From the NCBI GenBank assembly GCA_004764695.1, contig SMSO01000032.1, positions 208,501 through 272,500 on the forward strand: 64,000 nucleotides of DNA. The letters are read 5' to 3'. A program made the position numbers and the translations under genes. Each line of letters opens with the position of its first letter. The stretch's first letter is position 1. The DNA comes from Schizochytrium sp. TIO01 (lineage: Eukaryota; Sar; Bigyra; Thraustochytrida; Thraustochytriidae). This document shows, piece by piece, positions 41,985 through 53,010 of this stretch. The notes beneath the pieces were generated by a model. It saw only the letters and a program-made list of their open reading frames with translations. It was not told the DNA's origin and searched no databases.

Positions 41985-42278
41985 ATTTGCTTAGCTTTGC
42001 AAACTTGTCCTGCTTGCTGCTCTATGGTACCATTTTCACCAAACGCGATGCAATACCTTTTCAGCAGTCAATATCTAGTAGCCTACCGCTACTGCTTGCG
42101 AAGTCTATCTGTCTGACCACCCCAGGCATATAAAAACGTGTTTTATATGTTCTCTAGTATCTGCAAAAGTCAATGACCATACTCCTCAAGTCTTTTGTAT
42201 GGACTGTCCGATAATGAATCAGAAATATGTGTTTATGTAAATTGATAGGAGAAATAAAAGGGTATTATAAATGTTTGA
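41985..42278. other. Convergent spacer
   Basis: About 290 bp between the 3' ends of the PrpF-family gene and the Tousled-like kinase gene. It includes an AATAAA at 42253-42258. Nothing else is seen. Confidence 0.5.
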
Positions 42279-45200
42279 CTAGACCCGTTTTTGCCGCAAG
42301 TAAGCATCCTGACAAATTGTTTTCACATCAGGTCTGTACTCTTGGCTATAAGTGAGACAACGACGGATAAATTCCTTTGCTTCGTTGGAGACTTGGGGCT
42401 TCTCAGGGAAATCGACCTGAAATGCCCGTGTGATGGTACCTTGTTGCAAGACCTTCTCCTGGGTCATACCTTCACCGAATGGTCGCATACCATACAACAT
42501 TTGATAAAAAATCACACCAGTTGACCACACGTCAACCTTGGAGGAAATCTTGGGCGGAGGGCCTGTCAACCGAAAACATTCAGGTGGCAGATACCAGTAT
42601 GTGCCAGCGCCTTGAGAGGTAAGTTCGATACCTGTTGATTCTGTGTCTGCGGGCTCCATAATTTTGGAAAGCCCAAAGTCGGTGATTTTAATGCCACCGC
42701 TGCCATCGAAGAGAATGTTACCCGGTTTGAGATCGTAATGAATAATACAAGGGCGCCGTTTGCTTTGCGGTTGTGCAAAATGTCCAGTGACACCAAATGG
42801 TGAAGATGAGGCTGGCAGTGCGCCGCCATTTGTGCCTTCCAGCGGATGCCCATGCTCATCAAGCATGCCATCCTCGTGATGGTTATCGTGGCTCCACCCG
42901 TGGTGTTGGTCGGATCCACTGGCCCCAGCAGAATTTTCATTCACGACATAGTTTTCGCGACCCACATCCGCAGCACTGGATGGTCTCCCACCAAAGTCCT
43001 CTAGCGAGAGTTCACCACCGGAACTCAGGTAACGCAAACCAGACAAAATTTGTAATAAGATTGACCGAGCTTCCCGTTCTGGCAGTTTCTTACGATGTTT
43101 AAGGTGAAACTCAAGATCAGTACCTTCACAGAACTCCAAAACAGTAGCAAATGAGTTTGCATCAATTTCAAAAACGTCATAAAGCTGTACAATGCGCGCA
43201 TGCTGCAAGCTAAGGTGAATTTTATATTCGCGGGTGGCATGTTTGAGATAGCTTGCCTTTTTGACGTCATTCCAGGATGAGTTGAGTTCATGCACTTTCA
43301 CTGCTACATCACGAAGTTCCACAAGATCGAATCCTTTCCACACTTCGCTAAAGCCACCTTTGCCCAAGAGTTCTCGAAGCAAGTAACGGTTATTCAATAC
43401 AGGTTGACGATTAAAACGAGACGCATCTTCCTCGCGTAGTCTTCTCAGTGATTGGAGATATACGAGCTTTTCCAAATCCACACGTGCACGTTCTTCGACA
43501 AGCTCTTGTTCGATGCGCTTTAAGTTGCCAAGCTCTACCTTAATGCTTTCCTCCATTTCGATAGCCTCGAGGTCAATCAATGAAGTCTCTCCAGGATCTG
43601 CATTGGCACGACGTTGGCGAACAAGTTTTGCGACTGCCTTTTTCTTTTTTTCAAGGTCGTCACGTCGTTCGAGCACGTCAAGCTGGCGAGCCCGAATGTC
43701 GCGAAAATTCTCTCCCTCTTCCCATGTTTCTGATAGCTTTGCACGCGGGCCAAACCCATGACGTTGAACCACCAAACGTCCAAGACGAAACCCATCTTCT
43801 ACAATTTTCTGGCGCAATTTCCGGAGGCGCTCCTGATCCGCTTTACGTAGAAGGTCTTCAAGGCTCTTGGCAACTTTTGTTTGATAGTCGTGATAGTCGT
43901 TCTGAGTTCGACGGAGATCATCTTCATATTCACGCGCTTGCCCCTCCTTAACCTCAATGAGATTTCTGAGCCGAGCAAGCTCTTCATCCTTCGTTGCTGC
44001 AAGGCGTTTCAAGCGCTCTACTTCGGCACTTGGAACAAGATCCTTTGGACTTTTAGCTGGGGTATTGTTGCTGTGACTATGCGAAGAGGAGCTGCAACTA
44101 TGGCTGCGGCGAAGGGGTGTCACCGGACCATTCGAGGCGGAGGGCTCTTTGGAAGCTCCCTTGCTTGCGCCAACGTTCATACTGTTAGTACGACCGGGTG
44201 TTTTACTGATAGACCGGCTCGTTGAAGGAACTTGTGATTCATCCGTAGAAGAAGTTGAGGGCGCTGGAGTAGGCGCCGCAGATGGGGTTCCTGGGGTTTG
44301 TGCTACTGCTGCATGCTGAGATGTTACAGCTGGAGCTGGGGTTGAGGCACTTGCGCTGGTTGAGGTGTTATTGCTATTCTTAGCAGAAAAGTAATGTTTG
44401 ATCTGAGGTTGATTTTTGAGTGCCTTACGCAGTGCGGACTTGCTCCCGACGCCGCTGCTACTCGTGTTGGCGCCATTGGGGCCCGGTGAATTGTAACGAC
44501 CAGACGTGCGTGAAGTAGCCCCATTTGTGATTCCTGAGAGTTCCCCTCGCGAAGATGTGTTAGACCGTTCCATCGATACATAGCTTGCTTCCTCCTGTGA
44601 TTTAGAGTTGTGTCGCATAAGCACCTCATGTGCGTTGTTCAGGTTTACCTGCTGATCCTGATTTGATTTGGACGCATTTCCATCGATCAAAGAGCCACGA
44701 CGTCTTAAGTGCTGACTGTTACCAAGGCTATTGCTGCTGCTGATTGCTCGGGGTTTATCTGAAGTAGTGAGGTTCTCAGAAGATGAAAGTATCGTGCTTG
44801 GGGGTTCGTTCTGATCGTTATTCCCTTTTTGATTGTCTGTACTAGGTGAAGGAGATGAGTCGTTGCGACGACGACGCTGACGAGAGGACGACTGTGGCGT
44901 CTTTTGTACACTCTCTTCCTCTCGATTATTGTCGCCGTCATTTTCACCATCAGTGTACTGTGAACTGTGGTGTTTTTCCGGAGTGTGTTGTGCCACAGCT
45001 GTTGCATACTTTCGCTTCCGCTGCTGTTGATTTGGGGTTGGTGCATCATTTTGAATCGGAGACTGGTGTTCCTCATCGGGAGAGGCAGGAGGTGCTCCTC
45101 CTCCCGGGGTTGCTGATACCTTCTCAATTCCAGGAATAGTACGTGAGACGGAGCTGCCGAAACTGGAGCTACTTCTCTCACCAAGTGCTTCTTGGGTTTC

Positions 45201-45356
45201 CTTGGCGCGCGGACCCGCTGGGGTAGGTGACGTTGATGCAAAACCTACTGATGTGACAACATTTCCGCTCCGTCCATGTGACATAATGCGTGCCTCAAGT
45301 CGTTGCAAACGCTCATTATCTGCATTGGGCAGATTCCCTACGAACTCGTTCACCAT
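42279..45356 (-). CDS. TLK: Tousled-like protein kinase
   Basis: The start ATG at 45354-45356 lies in an ideal context (GCCGCCATGG), giving 1025 residues. TLKs phosphorylate the histone chaperone Asf1 and act in replication-linked chromatin assembly in the nucleus. The first 440 residues are Ser/Thr/Gln/Asn-rich and disordered. A coiled coil follows (about 445-640), including the TLK block around RLGRLVVQRHGFGPRAKLSE. The kinase domain begins near 655 with GKGGFSEVWKGF; VAVKVHEL holds the ATP lysine, HYDLKPGNILF is the catalytic loop (near 870), ITDFGLSKIM the metal-binding loop, and SQGAGTYWYLPPEC the activation segment. About 85 residues, His/Asp/Gly-rich, are inserted just before the catalytic loop, where human TLKs have a few residues. 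Confidence 0.95.
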   Translation of the reverse strand: MVNEFVGNLPNADNERLQRLEARIMSHGRSGNVVTSVGFASTSPTPAGPRAKETQEALGERSSSSFGSSVSRTIPGIEKVSATPGGGAPPASPDEEHQSPIQNDAPTPNQQQRKRKYATAVAQHTPEKHHSSQYTDGENDGDNNREEESVQKTPQSSSRQRRRRNDSSPSPSTDNQKGNNDQNEPPSTILSSSENLTTSDKPRAISSSNSLGNSQHLRRRGSLIDGNASKSNQDQQVNLNNAHEVLMRHNSKSQEEASYVSMERSNTSSRGELSGITNGATSRTSGRYNSPGPNGANTSSSGVGSKSALRKALKNQPQIKHYFSAKNSNNTSTSASASTPAPAVTSQHAAVAQTPGTPSAAPTPAPSTSSTDESQVPSTSRSISKTPGRTNSMNVGASKGASKEPSASNGPVTPLRRSHSCSSSSHSHSNNTPAKSPKDLVPSAEVERLKRLAATKDEELARLRNLIEVKEGQAREYEDDLRRTQNDYHDYQTKVAKSLEDLLRKADQERLRKLRQKIVEDGFRLGRLVVQRHGFGPRAKLSETWEEGENFRDIRARQLDVLERRDDLEKKKKAVAKLVRQRRANADPGETSLIDLEAIEMEESIKVELGNLKRIEQELVEERARVDLEKLVYLQSLRRLREEDASRFNRQPVLNNRYLLRELLGKGGFSEVWKGFDLVELRDVAVKVHELNSSWNDVKKASYLKHATREYKIHLSLQHARIVQLYDVFEIDANSFATVLEFCEGTDLEFHLKHRKKLPEREARSILLQILSGLRYLSSGGELSLEDFGGRPSSAADVGRENYVVNENSAGASGSDQHHGWSHDNHHEDGMLDEHGHPLEGTNGGALPASSSPFGVTGHFAQPQSKRRPCIIHYDLKPGNILFDGSGGIKITDFGLSKIMEPADTESTGIELTSQGAGTYWYLPPECFRLTGPPPKISSKVDVWSTGVIFYQMLYGMRPFGEGMTQEKVLQQGTITRAFQVDFPEKPQVSNEAKEFIRRCLTYSQEYRPDVKTICQDAYLRQKRV

Positions 45357-47156
45357 GGCGGCCAATTAGAAGTTGAAGCCAAAGAAGTTTGTTTATTAGT
45401 CGATCCACCAATAAACTTCAGCAGAGTTGTATGAGTTTCTTAGATGGGTCAGGGAAATCGCTCCCTGCTTCACCTTTCTTTATGTGTTAATTTTCGACCT
45501 TTGCCGATAGCAAACTCTGCGGTCGTTGAGCGCCACTCAGGTCGTTAGTGAGATAGTTAGGCTCTGAGATGAGCTGCAAGCGTCCTCAGATTCTGAAAAG
45601 ACTTTCTATGTTGTAGCTGCAATGCAGGTCCTCTCTCTCTCTCACTCTCTCCACTCCCGAACTCTACACAGACGCGTCGTGGTTTCTGAGTTTTCTCCGT
45701 TTCTGTTTTTGTGGTCGTTGGAGTCTCAACCTGAGAGCGGAGTGCTCTGGATGCCGATGCTTTCTATATAGTATTTATTTCTCTTTTGACGCTGTTCTCC
45801 AGATTCAACGCAGGCTGGAGGAGTGGAACGAGCTGCCTCCGGGGCGCCTTTGGCAGCTCTAAGGTCTGCCAACGAGCAGCGCAGCCTTCCCGAGGCCCTC
45901 GAGCGACCGCGGCGTCGGAGTCGCACCAGGCAAGGTGGCAATGGAAGTCTGCTCAACTCAACTACTCTAACTACTTTCAAGCAGAGGATTTTGAAATCCT
46001 ACAGTTAGGTTTTTAGGCCCCTTCCTGATGGTTAGGCCTCTTACAGGGTCGCCGATGACCAACTGTCAACAAAGTGCATCGCGTTCCAATTGATCGACCA
46101 CAAAGAACAACATACAGCGCAAAATAGAAGACGCATAGCAGGAGTAAGGTAGGATACCATCATCACTACGGGTCCTATCAATCGTCTGACTAAAGTCACA
46201 TCAATCACTCAGGTGAAGGAGTGCAGATGAGTGATGGGATTTTATATATAATCGAGGACCACTTCCTTTAGATGGGAAACGATTTTGGGAATACCAGTAT
46301 TTAATGATGGTTTGATGAGCAGCCTAATGTCCCTTTTAATTATAACTTCTGACTGCGTCTAACTCGCTAATACGTTATGATGGTTTGTAATAGTTATTAA
46401 GCAAATCATGCCGAAAAGCAGTTACGACTTATCTTTCTTTTTTTTAATGAGGGAGGTTGAAGAAGCGATGGAGTGTAACTCACGAAGGATATAGGGTCCT
46501 TCATTGGGCAAGCGCTATAAATTAGAACCTTTCTATTTAAAAAATTCAAAGGATTGGTTTGTTATAATGTTGGTTGTGCGAAGAATATCGATGTTCTTGA
46601 TAGTATGGAAAAGTCTGTCCTAGAGCCCATTGCATTGATATGAAATATCTTGAGTGCAAGTCAACAGTTCGGAAATTTTGCCAGCAACAATGCAAGTATA
46701 GATTCAACTGGCATAGATCTTGGTAGACTGCAGGTCGTCATGGATGATGATGATGATGATGGTGATGGTGAATAAAGGAGAAGAAAGCAGGCGACAGACA
46801 GCGACTGAAGATAAAGTAAAGCCGTGACAATATGAGAGCAGGGCCAGGGAGAACGGTTCAAGTAAGTGTAGCTGAAGGAAGAGAAGAGGGAGAAGCAGAT
46901 GCAGGGCAGCCAAACGTTGACAACAGATTAGGACACTTGGAGACGTACAGACAATCTTGACACGAAAGCTATTCTCAGTATATCAGGTTTGTACGTATTG
47001 TAGCCACAAAAAAAGGTTTGTTTCAGGAAGACCGTTTCCAAAAACAAGGCGAATGTAGTTTTCCAGAATCCTTGGTTGACGAAAATGGATCACAATTACC
47101 ACTTCTTCTTGGAGAATATTTAATCAAGTGGCGTGTTGGAATACGTGTATGCATCT
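45357..47156. other. 1.8 kb spacer upstream of the Tousled-like kinase gene
   Basis: This contains a CT-rich repeat (about 45631-45652), a GC-rich island (45.79-45.96 kb) open on both strands but without a recognised product, and a GAT/GGTGAT repeat (46741-46772). The island may be part of the kinase promoter or a 5' exon. The rest is AT-rich. Confidence 0.5.
46741..46772. repeat. (GAT)n / GGTGAT repeat
   Basis: About seven GAT units followed by GGTGATGGTGA, in spacer. Confidence 0.85.
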
Positions 47157-48278
47157 TTATGGATCAGCGGGGGGTGATTCCAAAGGAGAAGATTCCTTTA
47201 CTTTACCCTCTGCTGGAGAGCGTGTGTGCGTAGATGGAGGCTCCGGAGGGTTTACAGGGACTTTTGACTGGCCAATAGACGCGTCGGCGACAGAATCTCC
47301 AGCTTCCACATCAGTTCCATCAGCCTCAGCGGCATCATCTGCATTTTCGAGAGCAAGCTTGGGCCGGTCGAGGACCGTTTCTGTGGACCCGCTTGTGCGC
47401 TTGCAGCCACGCCAATACTCAGATGATTCGTGAATGCGAAAACCAAAGATGCGCGGCACATACTTGTCAAAGGGTTCATCCATGATACGTTGAGGGTAAA
47501 CCATGAGAAACAAATGGGGGAAGGAACGACCCCAAAACGCGCCATCGAGACCACGTTGGCGCTCCTTTGCAGGAAGGTAAATCTCGCGACAGCGTGGACA
47601 GAATACCTTGACAGTTGCCTCGCACAGAACGTCAGAAAGGCCGATGGGTAAGAGAGCCTGACGCTCACAATCTATCCGCAGACATTCACCGAATTCGCGA
47701 CGGGAGAACTTCTCGTGCATTACACTCAAACCATGTGCTGTCAGGATAAAGCGTGCGTGAATAATTCCATACAAGGTCTCTGCGTTGGCCTCGATGATCT
47801 CCCGCTCAGGGCCATCTGGGTCATATTCATCTTCCCATTCCTCATCGAGGTCCATGATAAGATCCATGGCCTCGTTCATAAACTTCATTTCTGGTAAGCC
47901 GTACATGTTGAAACGATCGTCAATGTAGTCTGGATCCACCTCACACAGGAATTCGTTGCCACGCAGGGAGCAGTACCAGCTAATCCACGTTTCTGTTTCG
48001 CTACTGCTCTGGTCAGACCCTGAGCTCTCATCTTTCACGTGCTCAAATTGAAGATCTGCAGCAGCGAGTTCAGCATCAAGATCTTCGTCATATCGCAGGT
48101 TGCTTGGGACATTGGAAGTTGGTACGCGGTCATCTAGATCAAAGCCTGGCATTCGGGGTGCTTTAATGCCTTCATGATCCTTACCATCTTCATCGCCTAC
48201 AGTTTCATCATGGAACCTCGCGGCAGTCGCGCCGGTCGCGCCTGGCTGAGCTTTCTCGGTGGCGCTGTCGCCGTCCAT
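47157..48278 (-). CDS. CSNK2B: Casein kinase 2 regulatory (beta) subunit with long N- and C-terminal extensions
   Basis: The first ATG (48276-48278) gives 373 residues against 215 in human CK2 beta. The subunit dimerises through a zinc site and carries the catalytic alpha subunits in a tetramer. The core starts at WISWYCSLRGNEFLCEVD (about 98) and continues with DDRFNMYGL, LPIGLSDV, FCPRCREIYLP, DGAFWGRSFPHLFLMVYP and YVPRIFGFRIH. The four zinc cysteines (C199, C204, C227, C230) keep the canonical 5-23-3 spacing. The acidic stretch at about 138-158 (DLDEEWEDEYDPDGP) matches the regulatory acidic loop. About 95 acidic residues precede the core and about 80 Asp/Ser/Pro-rich residues follow it; they look disordered and may hold CK2 sites. 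The open frame before the ATG lacks another Met. Confidence 0.95.
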   Translation of the reverse strand: MDGDSATEKAQPGATGATAARFHDETVGDEDGKDHEGIKAPRMPGFDLDDRVPTSNVPSNLRYDEDLDAELAAADLQFEHVKDESSGSDQSSSETETWISWYCSLRGNEFLCEVDPDYIDDRFNMYGLPEMKFMNEAMDLIMDLDEEWEDEYDPDGPEREIIEANAETLYGIIHARFILTAHGLSVMHEKFSRREFGECLRIDCERQALLPIGLSDVLCEATVKVFCPRCREIYLPAKERQRGLDGAFWGRSFPHLFLMVYPQRIMDEPFDKYVPRIFGFRIHESSEYWRGCKRTSGSTETVLDRPKLALENADDAAEADGTDVEAGDSVADASIGQSKVPVNPPEPPSTHTRSPAEGKVKESSPLESPPADP

Positions 48279-50145
48279 ATTGTCCTTGTCCTCAGAAGCA
48301 CGCGAGGTTTCAATCAATTAATCAATGAGCCAATCAATTAACGATAGAATGTACGAATATACAAACAGGCAAGTCAACGAGCACAGCCACGAAGCAAATG
48401 CGGAACGCTTGCACTCAACTTACGAGCCAACCCACGGTCCGAATGTGCGCAAAATAATCAACAACAAAATATAGATGAGTGGGAAACACGCGCTAGAAAA
48501 AATATCTTCAAGCTAGCCGAAAACGTTCAAGACTGCAGTGCTAGTCGTTTGATTACGTAATGCCTTGCAAAGTCTACAACGACTATATTGAGCAACCTCT
48601 GCACTCGTGTTGTGCACGTTTTTCAAGGTCTTTTCAAGGAGCCCTCTGAAGCCTCTTTTAGTAGCAGGCCAACGCCCAATCCGCCAGTCAGAGAGACTCT
48701 CACAGAGCTGCAGATTAGCAGAAGCGCGGTTTTACCGTGTGTGTCTCCTTACAGCCACTGGCCTTTCCCAAATCCCACCTCGCACGAGCGTAGCGGGTTC
48801 ACGCAGCCGGCTTCTGCGCGCTCGCCGTGGCTTGGGTACCTGCTGGTGAAATATTTTGAAGGTTAACATTGATACATAATGAGCACATATAGCTAAGACT
48901 TATCTATCAACTGCTACCGACAACAAAACTACTCATAAGAGTGTCTACCATTTACTATAGACCTAAAGAGAAGATAGGAGCTTAGCACGAGGAGCGTTGC
49001 TTGCTAGGGGCCTCTATAGTAAGGCCTAGGTAGATAGATGTGGGACCGAGGCCGGTACTGGTTTGAGGGCACTTTGTCACCTCCTTTCATTCGCCGCTCT
49101 GGCGTAGCTGACGCTAGTATAGAGCTAAGGTCTCGTGGAGGAGCGCTCGAGATTGAAGATCATGTTCGTTGATGAGGCATTTCAAAGGTCGAGAAGGGAA
49201 ACAATTGTGGACAGCTGAATGATTGGGCCTGAATGTGAACAGAAGAAATTTTGAGGCAAATTTTTGAAGCCAAAATGTGTAAACTCTGTTGAGCTTGGTG
49301 AAATAAAAGTGTAATGTAAAGGGAAAGGCTTGGTAGCGCCTTCGTCAGTAGAAATGCTGTCAAGGTGAATTCTCTGTGTAGAATTTTGCCTGGAATGTGG
49401 GTATCCGAGCTTTCATTTTGCAGTTTTTTCTTTAAGGGAGTGGGAAACCGGATCAAGGGAGTACATGGAATATTGCCTGACGCTTGCTTGTGTTTGAAGA
49501 ATGATGCAATCATCCATTCCTCCTGCTTAATTTTTAGAAGCACAAGTTGCTCAAGAGCAACAAAGTATACCTACTTTACAACAGTCGACTTCATTCATGA
49601 AAACCCATAATTTGCATTGACATCCACAGTGAGCAAGAGCAATCTTGGGGATTCTTTGATGTTTGCGCGAAGATGAGGAATTACAAATGTACACTGAGGT
49701 AGAGTATTTCCAATTTTTCCAATCAGTCAGATCTCAGATGTGTATTTTGTTGGAGTTGTAGAAAAGAAAAGCAAGAACAGTTCGGGAGAAACATTTGATT
49801 AGAAAAGATTTAGTGAGATCCATTTCATAGTCATCATCAGGTCAGGCGTTAAAACAACAAGCAACTGTTGAAAAACGTCGGAAGGCAATAAGTATTAGAG
49901 GGAGAGAGGTTTGTGGTACATGTTATATCTTCGTAGAGTATGATGCTATCGCACAAACTCCAGTGAAGGCAGCATAAAGCAAAGGCAGAGTAATTCAAAC
50001 AAAAGCAAGACGCGGCGTCGTTGCTATGCACCCGATTGAAACGTCGGGCTATAATTTTATAATTGAAGCAAAAGTACTAGCAGAGGTTGCCCTCGTGCAG
50101 GTTGCAAAGGCAATTAGCTTAGGGAAACGAGGTGGTCGTCATGAT
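48279..50145. other. 1.9 kb spacer upstream of CK2 beta
   Basis: The region 48.54-48.87 kb is GC-richer and open on the + strand; a short ATG frame (MPCKVYNDYIEQPLHSC) starts at 48560, and a longer one without ATG covers 48588-48866. A first exon transcribed away from CK2 beta is conceivable but unsupported. The remainder (48.9-50.1 kb) is AT-rich with short chance frames. Confidence 0.5.
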
Positions 50146-51141
50146 CTAGGCAGCAGATGCGAAGCGCTCGCAGAGTTTGGCAATGTGAGCAGGGCCAATA
50201 CCACAGCAGCCACCAATGATAGAAGCGCCTGCAGATACCCAACGCGTGGCAAACTTAGCATAGAGACCAGGGCTGATGTCAGTGCGAATCTCCATCAGGG
50301 TTTCATTGGCATCAGGCCTCTTGCCAGTAGGCGGCTTGAAGAATGCATTCGCGTATACACCCACACGGTAGGATGGGCCATGCGGGCCGACGTGAGCAGC
50401 AGCCTCGCGGACAGCATCCTCCATAACTTCGAGCTGCGAGCAGTTAAAGAGTACAGCTTGGACAAGGCCGTTGACGTCTGCTTCGCAGACGGCATCGATC
50501 CATTCGGAGACAGTCTCGTTGGAGCGAAGAAGAGGACGGTCGTCCTGAAGTGCGCTCGAAACCCAGATGGGCTTGCCGTGCTTGGCGCAGAGCTCAATGG
50601 CGAGCTTCGTCTCGGCAATGCTGGAGAGGGTCTCGACAAGGAAGAAGTCGGAGAGGTCAGCCTGAGAATCGATCAGAACAGGCCAGATCTGGCGAGCAAG
50701 TTCTTCGTCAAAGGCTTCCGGGCGGTAGCTTCCCAGTGCAGGAGAAACTGAAGCGGCAACCTGGACCTTGGCACGGCCAGGGGTTGCGTTGGCCTTGTCA
50801 GCTACTTCACGTGCAATTTGTGCGGCACGACGACAGAGTTTCTCGCCTTGCTCCCGAAAGACCTTTTCACCAACGTGAAAGGGCACCACAGCGTAGGCAT
50901 TGGTTGTGAGGACCTGCGCACCAGCTTTGACATAACGTTCATGTGCCTCCCGAACATAGTGAGGGGCATCCATGAGGGCAGCCGCAGACCATTGAGGTTG
51001 CTTGAAGGGGGCGCCCATGTTCTGGAGCAGGCGGCCCATGCCACCATCCAGAATGATCACATCGCTGTAATCACAGCTTGACGACGAGGTCGATGACTTT
51101 CTGCTCACAGGGGAGACATCCTTTTCTTGAGTGCAGCTCAT
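50146..51141 (-). CDS. Homocysteine S-methyltransferase
   Basis: The protein has 331 residues from the ATG at 51139-51141, normal for the stand-alone family (MmuM/HMT). It transfers a methyl group from S-methylmethionine or S-adenosylmethionine to homocysteine, forming methionine. Seen: VIILDGGMGRLLQ at the barrel start, AGAQVLTTNAYAV, DFFLVETLSSIAETKLAI, and the three zinc-binding cysteines, one in LFNCSQ (C234) and two in IIGGCCGIGPAHI (C312, C313). The short N-terminus (about 25 residues, Ser-rich) is not a clear targeting signal, so the cytosol is likely. It is not a cobalamin-dependent MetH, since the folate and B12 domains are absent. Confidence 0.95.
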   Translation of the reverse strand: MSCTQEKDVSPVSRKSSTSSSSCDYSDVIILDGGMGRLLQNMGAPFKQPQWSAAALMDAPHYVREAHERYVKAGAQVLTTNAYAVVPFHVGEKVFREQGEKLCRRAAQIAREVADKANATPGRAKVQVAASVSPALGSYRPEAFDEELARQIWPVLIDSQADLSDFFLVETLSSIAETKLAIELCAKHGKPIWVSSALQDDRPLLRSNETVSEWIDAVCEADVNGLVQAVLFNCSQLEVMEDAVREAAAHVGPHGPSYRVGVYANAFFKPPTGKRPDANETLMEIRTDISPGLYAKFATRWVSAGASIIGGCCGIGPAHIAKLCERFASAA

Positions 51142-51564
51142 CTTCTTCTCTGTAATCCTCGTCTGCTCTCCTCTTCTTGTTATTCTTATCCCAGAGCTAG
51201 CTAGCTTGCTAGCTATCTATGAACGATGTCTGTCGCGGCAATGTCCGTTCCTCCTGCTGCAGGTTAGCTTTCTTCTGTTTCTACTTCGACCTTGGTCTCT
51301 TCGTTTTCTAGTTCTGCTCGACGCTCGAGCTGTAGTTTCGGATTTGCTTGCTCCGGCCAAAGCCTTCCGCGAGCCGCTGAGAACCAGGAATTCCTTTTAT
51401 TCGTAAACACCTCCTACCTCCTACCTACTATGAAAATTAGGTAGAGCAGATACTGCTTTGCATTGCACGCTCTGTGTAGCAGACATTCCAAGTGGGAGGG
51501 TAGGTAGGTAGGTCGTACCTACGCAGCTCATTCGCTCAACTTGTAAGAGGGGAGAGCTGATCGA

Positions 51565-51662
51565 GCAAGCAAACAAACAAACGAACGAACGAACGAACGA
51601 ACAAACAAAGAGTCAACTGCAAAAGCAATCAACTTTCTTTCTTTCTTTCTTTCTTTCTTTCT
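51565..51662. repeat. (AAAC)n-(GAAC)n and (TTTC)n arrays
   Basis: AAAC units change into GAAC and back to AAAC (51565-51609). A run of seven TTTC units follows at 51633-51662. They lie about 450-520 bp upstream of the homocysteine methyltransferase start. Confidence 0.9.
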
Positions 51663-52186
51663 CTCGCGATAAATTCTTTCCTTTTAGTTTTTTGGTCCTT
51701 CCCCCCTCACCCTACCACAAACCTCTAAGACCTCCCTAGCGAGTCCTCCCCTTCGGAAGCTCGGCGGCGCCACCTGGTCCGTAAGGTTCGCACCGCCCCT
51801 CGATTGGGCCTGCTTCTTCCTCCAAAAGTAATGCTTTCTCGTTCTGCTTTCTTTGTTTCACTCAGAGTGTGCTAGAATAGAAAAGGGGAAAGATTATGTT
51901 TCTTTTTCAGCGAATTGATACCTATGATGAGAGCTCAAGATGGACTTCTTCTGCCTCTCTCTGCTTCTTCTCCCATTTCAACCAGGCACCTGCGCTTTTA
52001 TTTTCGTGGGTGTAGTGGCTCATTCCCCGGGTTTATGGTCGATTGTGCAATTGATTTTGACCGAGTGTGCAATTGGCTTTGATCGATTGTTCTTTGTTTT
52101 CTTTTCTTCGAGTCCTCTTCATTCTCTAGAGCGAGCTTCTTTACTTTATTATTTTATTTATTATTATAATATCTTATTTTATCTTA

Positions 52187-52238
52187 TTTTAAGTTTTAAT
52201 TTAAGTTTTAATTTTAGTTTTAATTTTAGTTTTAATTG
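52187..52238. repeat. TTTTAATTTAAG-type 12-bp repeat
   Basis: Four copies of a TTTTAATTTTAG-like unit, AT-rich and slightly diverged. Read forward they would encode alternating Ser-Phe-Asn, but no gene covers them. Confidence 0.8.
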
Positions 52239-52379
52239 ATAAGTATGTTGCCAAGTTTGTTACCTGTGCTAGACTCACGCCGAGGCAGACATACGCGAAC
52301 TTGAGCTGAGCTGGAAAGAGTCACGGTAAAGTCTCCATGTTTCAAGCTTGCTCACTTCGCGACTCCATAGAAATCGTGC

Positions 52380-52380
<1 letters not shown>

Positions 52381-52424
<44 letters not shown>
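52381..52424. repeat. (TGCT)11 array
   Basis: Eleven perfect TGCT units, at the left edge of a GC-richer segment. Confidence 0.95.
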
Positions 52425-52940
52425 CGAGGTGCGTCGTGGTCGGCGGCTTCTCCAGAGGCGGACTTCCTGAGACCAACCTCAACTTCAACTACTTCAACTT
52501 CAACAACTTCAACTGCTGGTCTCAACTTTTTATCTTTCTTTTCACCCTATTTAACATCATCGCTTTATCAGCATTGTGACCACTATGGTAGAATACTAAC
52601 TTTAAAATCAGCATACTTTTCACATCCTCTTCCATTTTACTATTCTCAAAACAAGCATTAAGAAATGTACCCATACCAATGTAAGGAAGATAGATAAGAA
52701 CTGAAAAAGGACAACTTGAAGGTCAATGAGTTCCTAATAAGGACGGGAATGCGCTGAGAACGGCGCAATCGCAGCCAAAAAAGTCCTTCGCGGCGAGAAC
52801 TTTTGCCAAAGCTTACGGTCCCTGGCAGCAAAGAAAGCTGTGCCATCACTGGAGCAGAGTACTGCTCAGACCTCGCTCGAGCTGTGGCAGGACGGACACC
52901 CCGCGGGAGCGGTTTAAGCTGGTTTTGATGGGGACATGCC

Positions 52941-52964
52941 TCGAATCGAATCGAATCGAATCGA
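52941..52964. repeat. (TCGAA)n array
   Basis: Nearly five pentanucleotide units, each containing a TCGA palindrome. Confidence 0.9.
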
Positions 52965-53010
52965 TGTGGTGTCTGCCTTGAAGCAATCACGAGCGTGTGC
53001 TTCGAGCTTC

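Noticed and set aside
45357-45365. Three extra N-terminal codons of the Tousled-like kinase starting at TTG
   Set aside because: The ATG three codons later lies in GCCGCCATGG, a far better start.
50026-50751. 241-codon plus-strand frame across homocysteine methyltransferase
   Set aside because: It is antisense to the conserved enzyme, including its zinc cysteines, and has no recognisable motif.
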